Source of the DNA: Planctomycetota bacterium
GTDB taxonomy: Bacteria > Planctomycetota > MHYJ01 > JACPTZ01
Length of the DNA: 64,000 nucleotides
Direction of reading: 5' to 3'
NCBI GenBank assembly: GCA_016192525.1
Contig: JACPTZ010000041.1
Location: 1 to 64,000 of the forward strand
A model generated the notes under the pieces. It saw only the letters and a list, made by a program, of their open reading frames with translations. It made no database searches and was not told the DNA's origin. How positions within the stretch are numbered: position 1 is the first letter of the stretch; the number at the start of each line of letters is the position of its first letter. Position numbers and translations under genes: made by a program. Positions 59,837-64,000 of this stretch are shown here, one piece after another.

Positions 59837-60888
59837 GGAGTTCTCCGGGTTCCGGAATCGACGAATGAGGAGTAGACTTCGGACGCGACGGCGACATCCT
59901 CCGTGCCGTGCGCCCCGAGGAGTCCCGCGCGCCAGCGGCCCGGAGTGCACCTCTCGCCCCAGGCGACCGCGACCGCCGCCCGGGGAAGGGGGCATCCCGC
60001 GCGGGAGGCGAGGAGCGACCAGGTCGGGAGGCAGGGGATGCAGCGGGAGAGGACCGGCGTCTCGTCTCCCTGACGGCGGACGAATTCGACCTCCAGCGGG
60101 CCCCGCCACCCGATCGCGCGGGCGAGGCGGGAGGCGAGTTCGAGGAGGTCGGGGGCGGAGACGGTCAGAGCGATCCAGACGGCTCGGTTCTCGGATCGAA
60201 GGAGCACGCGTACGGCCCCGGCCATCACGACCTCCGAGTGAGCGTCCGCGACGAGTCCCACCGACCATTCGTCCCGGTCCCCCGCCTCGCGCGCCGCCCA
60301 CGGGAGGGAGCGGTCCCGGGCCGCCTGCCGGAGCGCTGCTTCGAACTCGGCCTCGGAACGGACCTGCAGTTCGGGCCCTTCCTGCGCGGGTCCCACGCTC
60401 GGCGGATAGCGGAGCCCGGGCCCCGCCGTGGCGGCCGGTCCGTCGACGATGATGCGGTCCCCGCACCAGGGCAAGCCCGCCGTCCGGCAGACCTCGGGGA
60501 GGGACGGTCGGAGCGCCCGGGCGCACGTCGGGGGCGGCGGCAGCGGGACGCGGATTCCGGCCATTTCCAGTCGGGTCGCCAAAGCGGACAGAGAGGGCAC
60601 GGCCGCGGCCTCACCCGGGAGAAGGACGGAACGGGCGCCTCGCGGAGAGATCCGGTGCACGGTCTCCAGGAAGGGAGCGCCGTCCTCTTCGGCGGGATCG
60701 GGGACGATATGGGCCTCGTCAAAGATCGAGTCGAGGTAGTTTCCCGTCGACATCGCCGACGGGGAGAGCGCCACGAGCCTCGGCCGTCGGCCCAGGTTCG
60801 ATTCCCGCAGCGACTCCAGCGCCGCCGCCCCCGCGGAGGGGGCATCGGCGTTCTGCATCCCGTAGACGAATACGATGGCGGGTTTCAT
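59833..60888 (-). CDS. Degenerate ATP-grasp-like protein
   Basis: A 351-residue protein. The N-terminal KPAIVFVYGMQNADAP and later RLVALSPSAMSTGNYLDS are Rossmann-like pre-ATP-grasp features. The C-terminal GWRGPLEVEFVRRQGDETPV aligns with the ATP-grasp core of the gene at 63.6 kb (VGGMEVELLREASSG), but the Mg-binding E-x-N-x-R is replaced by LSRCIPCLP. I infer a pseudoenzyme that pairs with the intact ATP-grasp, as in some two-gene ligase systems. Overlaps the decarboxylase start (ATGA). Function unknown. Confidence 0.6.
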   Translation of the reverse strand: MKPAIVFVYGMQNADAPSAGAAALESLRESNLGRRPRLVALSPSAMSTGNYLDSIFDEAHIVPDPAEEDGAPFLETVHRISPRGARSVLLPGEAAAVPSLSALATRLEMAGIRVPLPPPPTCARALRPSLPEVCRTAGLPWCGDRIIVDGPAATAGPGLRYPPSVGPAQEGPELQVRSEAEFEAALRQAARDRSLPWAAREAGDRDEWSVGLVADAHSEVVMAGAVRVLLRSENRAVWIALTVSAPDLLELASRLARAIGWRGPLEVEFVRRQGDETPVLSRCIPCLPTWSLLASRAGCPLPRAAVAVAWGERCTPGRWRAGLLGAHGTEDVAVASEVYSSFVDSGTRRTP

Positions 60889-60904
60889 CGAGGCCTCTTC
60901 CGCT

Positions 60905-61062
60905 TCGGGGATGCGGGTTTCGGGTTTCGGGTTTCGAGTTGAAGAAGAAACAGAAGAAGAAACAGAAGAAGAAACAGATGAGGACGGCTCTCTCGTGCCG
61001 CGGCCTGCACGCTCTCTTGTTGTTTCTGCCTCCTCTGTAACCCGAAACTCGAAACCCGAAAC
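60905..61062. repeat. GGGTTTCG/AAGAAACAG composite inverted array
   Basis: GCGGGTTTCGGGTTTCGGGT units, three GAAGAAGAAACA units, a spacer, TTGTTTCTGCCTCCTCTG, then AACCCGAAACTCGAAACCCG units. Left and right arms are reverse complements around the purine core. It ends at the TPR gene's stop codon. Confidence 0.85.
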
Positions 61063-63600
61063 CTACTTCGCCGCCGGGCGAAGTACCGCCAGTCGTTTCA
61101 ATCCCGCGAGCGCCGTCGCATTTTCCGGTGAGAGGCGGAGCGCCTCCAGGAATTCGTTCGCAGCCTGATCGTAGGCGCCGAGATCGAGATGGCACCCGCC
61201 GAGTTCCGCGTGAAGATCCGGGTAGGCGTCGATCGACTTCACCGCCGCGAGGAGGCGCGAATAGGTGGTGGCGGCTTCGTCGATCTTGCCCAGCGCCCGC
61301 TGGGATCGCGCGAGGGCCGTGACGGCGTCACACCCGAGGCTCCACGAAGCGATCATCGGCGGGAGCTTCGACACCTCCCGGTGGAGGATGGAGATCGCCT
61401 TGAGGGGGTCGCCGGCCAGGCTCAGGGACAGGCCGTACCCCGTCTGGGTTTCCTCCTTCATCTCGATCGGGAGGCCGGCCCCTCCTCGCTCCAGCGCCGC
61501 TCCGAAGGCGGTGCAGGCCGCCGCGGGGTATCCGGCGTAGTACCAGCCCCAGCCGGCGGCGGCCTGCAGTTCGGCCGCGCACTTCATCCTGAGAGGATCG
61601 GAGCGCAACCGCTCCCCGTCGAGCAGCGCGGGGCTGATGGCCAGCGCCTTCCGGAAGAGCGCCACGGCCTCGCCCGCCCTGCCGGCCTTCTCCCGGCAAA
61701 GACCCAGGCCGAGGAGCGCCGAAGACGATGTGGGCGAGGCGCCCACGATCTCCTCGAAGGCCCCTCCCGCGAGTTCGGCCTCCCCCGCCCCCCAGAGGCA
61801 CCAGGCGGCGAGCAGACGCGCTTCCCCCGGGCGCGATTCCCTGTCGCCCATCTTCTCGATCGCCGCCAGGGCGTCGTCGTACCGTCCAAGATCGTGCAGG
61901 GCGCTGGCCCGGCCGAACCAGGGATCGGTTCCGGCGTCCAAGGGCATCGACTTGAGGGCGGCCTCGAAGCACGGCAGGGCCTCCTCCGCCCGACCGAGCC
62001 GGACGAAACACCAGCCCAGCAGGTCCTGCAACGCCCAGAGCGCCGCGGCGGGAACCGAATCCCCGAGTCGATCGAGTTCCCCCTTCAGGGTGAGCCGGGC
62101 TCCCGCATAATCGCCGGCGGAATAACTGTTGACCGCACGATCGTAGGCCGCCGTCCGCAAGGCGTCCAGCGCGGCCAGCCCGTCCGACGCATCCGGGTGG
62201 GACGGCGCCAGGGTGGCCGCCTTCTCGAACGCCTCCCGCGCCGAGTCCAGCGACCCCGCCGCATACCGCGACCACCCGAGTCCGCACCACGCGTCCACCC
62301 AGTCCGGGTTCTTCCGGACCACTTCCTCGAAGGCCGGGACGGCGGCCCACGACTGCCCCTTCTTCAGGAAGCACCACGCCCGCAACGAGGCCGCGTCGGC
62401 CCGGATCGTGTAAGAGGTTCCGCCGCTTCCCGCGGTCGGCACGGCCATTTCGAAGAACGGGTGTTGTCCCGGCCCCGCGAGGGCTCGATCGAGTTCGGCG
62501 AGGGCGCTCCCGTAGTATCCCCGGCCGTAGAGGGCGAATCCGAGGCCGGTGCGGGCCTCCGGATCGAGCGGAGCCAGCGCCACGGCGGCGGAGAAGGCCG
62601 TCTGCGCGGCCGCCGCGTACCCGAAGCGGTACCAGGCCCAGCCGATCCTGCAGCGCAGATCGCGCCAGTCGGCGTGCTCCGCCAGGACCGCCGCAAATTC
62701 CGCGTTCTCGCTCATCCACGGGGAGAGGTCCACGGCCGTGGAGAACTCCGCCTTCGCGCCGGCCACATTCCCGTCGCGGGCATGGGCAAGGCCGAGTCCG
62801 AGGTGCGCCTCCGCGTTCGTCGATTCCGCCGTGACCGCCCCCTTGAAGGCCTGGGCGGCCGCGGCCGCGTCCTTGTGACCCAGTCGGGCCCAGCCCAGCA
62901 GGACCTGGTCCGAAGCTGTGAGCTTCTCCGCCTTCTGGAGCCGCGCGAGCGTGGCAAGCGCCTTGTCGTACGTCCCCTGAGCGATCTGGGCCCGGGCCAG
63001 CCCGCGGAGGAGGCCCGACTCGCCCCGCGTCTTCAGGGCCGTCTGGAACCGGGCCTCCGCCTCCTTCGATTCGCCCCGGAAGAGGAGGCACCATCCGATC
63101 ATCTGGTCCAGCCTCCAGCGATCGGACTTCGGAAAACGGTCCGACCTGTCCCGCTCGATGAGGAGGAAAAGGCATTCGGCGCTCTCGTACGACTGCGCCG
63201 AATAGTACGACAGGGCGCGATTGAAGTCCTGCCAGCGCCACGCCGTGATGGCGTCGATCCCCTGCTTCGAGAAGTCGTACGCGGGATTGAGCGCAAGGGC
63301 CTGACGGAACATCTCCTCGGCGGACGCATACTGTCGGAGGTAGTAGTGGCACCAGCCGAGGCCGTCCAGGAGTTCGAACGACTTCGGGTACTTCCTGATC
63401 TCGCGGCGGAATTCGGGCACGGCCTCTTCGTAGCTTCCACCGCGGAAGAGTTCCCAGCAGCTCTTGTCGTCTGCGGCGACCGGAAGGGCGACGAGGGCGA
63501 TGAGGGCGAAGCTGAGGAGGAGCCCGGGCCCCGGGCGTGGCCTCGCCGGTTCCGACGGGTGGACCGGCCCGAGGGACCGGACGGTGAAACCGTTGTTCAT
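61063..63600 (-). CDS. Exported tetratricopeptide-repeat protein
   Basis: An 845-residue protein: a signal peptide (GLLLSFALIALVALPVAADD) followed by about 18-20 TPR-like helical pairs (LLDGLGWCHYYLRQYASAEE, EARTGLGFALYGRGYYGSAL, AALWALQDLLGWCFVRLGRA). Repeated GWxWY/GWCxYY positions suggest one solenoid. It would be a scaffold on the outer side of the cytoplasmic membrane. ATG at 63600 overlaps the stop of the upstream ATP-grasp gene, so they are translationally coupled. The track's extra N-terminal residues are the shadow of that gene. Partner unknown. Confidence 0.82.
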   Translation of the reverse strand: MNNGFTVRSLGPVHPSEPARPRPGPGLLLSFALIALVALPVAADDKSCWELFRGGSYEEAVPEFRREIRKYPKSFELLDGLGWCHYYLRQYASAEEMFRQALALNPAYDFSKQGIDAITAWRWQDFNRALSYYSAQSYESAECLFLLIERDRSDRFPKSDRWRLDQMIGWCLLFRGESKEAEARFQTALKTRGESGLLRGLARAQIAQGTYDKALATLARLQKAEKLTASDQVLLGWARLGHKDAAAAAQAFKGAVTAESTNAEAHLGLGLAHARDGNVAGAKAEFSTAVDLSPWMSENAEFAAVLAEHADWRDLRCRIGWAWYRFGYAAAAQTAFSAAVALAPLDPEARTGLGFALYGRGYYGSALAELDRALAGPGQHPFFEMAVPTAGSGGTSYTIRADAASLRAWCFLKKGQSWAAVPAFEEVVRKNPDWVDAWCGLGWSRYAAGSLDSAREAFEKAATLAPSHPDASDGLAALDALRTAAYDRAVNSYSAGDYAGARLTLKGELDRLGDSVPAAALWALQDLLGWCFVRLGRAEEALPCFEAALKSMPLDAGTDPWFGRASALHDLGRYDDALAAIEKMGDRESRPGEARLLAAWCLWGAGEAELAGGAFEEIVGASPTSSSALLGLGLCREKAGRAGEAVALFRKALAISPALLDGERLRSDPLRMKCAAELQAAAGWGWYYAGYPAAACTAFGAALERGGAGLPIEMKEETQTGYGLSLSLAGDPLKAISILHREVSKLPPMIASWSLGCDAVTALARSQRALGKIDEAATTYSRLLAAVKSIDAYPDLHAELGGCHLDLGAYDQAANEFLEALRLSPENATALAGLKRLAVLRPAAK

Positions 63601-64000
63601 GGGAGAGTCTCCGAAACGCGCCCCCGGACGATGAGGGACGCCAGGTCCGTGGCGGGACGGATGGCGAGGCGCGTGGTGCGGAAGAAGAGTCGCCCGGGGG
63701 GAGGAGTTCTCACCGGACCCACGGGTCGATCGAACAGGAGTCGAAGCAGCGCCATCGGCAGATTGGCGCCGGAGGCGGCGGCGAAGGCGATCCACGCGGG
63801 GAAGCGGGCATTGATCTCGAGCACGACGAACCGGCCCGAGGAGGCCTCCCGCAGCAACTCGACCTCCATCCCGCCCACCCATCGCAGCGCCTCGGCGAGC
63901 CGCTTCCCGATCTCGTGCAGGTCGGGCTCGTCCACGGTGACTCCGGCGAATCCCTTCCCCTTCGCCGTCACCCCGAACTTGCGCATCGCCACGGCCCCGA
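63597..64000 (-). CDS. ATP-grasp protein, C-terminal part (truncated by window edge)
   Basis: The last 133 or so residues of an ATP-grasp enzyme: GVTVDEPDLHEIGKRLAEAL, GGMEVELLRE and VVLEINARFPAWIA with the Mg-binding Glu and Asn/Arg. ATP-grasp enzymes ligate carboxylates to amines or thiols through an acyl phosphate. Its 5' part lies beyond position 64000. It heads a coupled cluster: ATP-grasp, TPR protein, degenerate ATP-grasp, PLP decarboxylase. Confidence 0.75.
   Translation of the reverse strand, partial: GAVAMRKFGVTAKGKGFAGVTVDEPDLHEIGKRLAEALRWVGGMEVELLREASSGRFVVLEINARFPAWIAFAAASGANLPMALLRLLFDRPVGPVRTPPPGRLFFRTTRLAIRPATDLASLIVRGRVSETLP

Noticed and set aside
61063-63882. TPR protein starting at the track's first Met
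   Set aside because: The extra 94 residues overlap the ATP-grasp gene in another frame. ATG 63600 with the ATGA overlap and the following signal peptide is the better start.

Overview
This is a GC-rich window with no rRNA, tRNA or CRISPR array. Secretin-like lipoprotein and HEAT-like exported proteins, a bacterial Ser/Thr kinase with a transmembrane anchor, a Memo-family protein, and a high load of palindromic intergenic repeats suggest an uncultivated, largely anaerobic bacterium of the Planctomycetota/PVC neighbourhood. That assignment is inference, not proof. Low-oxygen life is suggested by a class I benzoyl-CoA-reductase-like complex, an oxygen-sensitive IorAB 2-oxoacid:ferredoxin oxidoreductase, a B12 mutase and an energy-converting hydrogenase-related (Ehr) membrane complex.

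Layout. 0-9.4 kb: a PAP2 phosphatase; a tiny membrane gene with an in-frame TGA followed by a SECIS-like hairpin (possible selenoprotein); a Memo protein with its lipoprotein partner; an HD hydrolase divergent from a phosphodiesterase/esterase pair; and exported proteins of unknown function, one with an amber codon in its signal peptide. 9.5-26.7 kb (+ strand): acyl-CoA and ring-compound metabolism, namely an HMG-CoA-synthase/DUF35 fusion with a thiolase, a nitroreductase, a two-subunit methylmalonyl-CoA-mutase-type enzyme, hydantoinase A/B, a V4R protein, an acyl-CoA dehydrogenase, a molybdenum hydroxylase with a lesion in its C-terminus, and a kinase. 27-29.5 kb (- strand): a polysaccharide-lyase-like protein and an MFS transporter with repeat DNA inside its coding sequence. 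44.7-29.9 kb (- strand): a long co-directional cluster of benzoyl-CoA-reductase-like subunits C, B, A and D, IorA, IorB, molybdenum hydroxylase M, S and L, an aminotransferase and a transketolase. It plausibly feeds aromatic 2-oxoacids from amino acids into CoA thioesters and ring reduction. 45.6-56 kb: a decayed cysteine synthase, a DNA-binding/PTS-IIA protein, and the Ehr complex (HyfB-, HyfC-, HyfE-, HyfF-, large- and small-subunit-like), whose large subunit has lost the nickel-ligand cysteines. 56-58.4 kb: a stand-alone retropepsin and an unusual urea-transporter/sirtuin fusion. 58.4-64 kb: a cluster with a PLP decarboxylase, a degenerate ATP-grasp, a TPR protein and an ATP-grasp cut by the window edge.

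Repeats dominate the intergenic DNA. A MITE-like family (about 160-170 bp, seven copies, four with 8-bp target duplications), a smaller CCCCGAGTAGC palindrome family, and composite arrays of CGTAAAA-like or GGGTTTCG units flanking AAGAAACAG-rich cores occur throughout. Three coding sequences carry such DNA in frame, and three other genes show internal deletions. Several genes have strong sigma-70-like promoters whose -10 box lies only 8-9 nt before the start codon, which implies leaderless transcripts.
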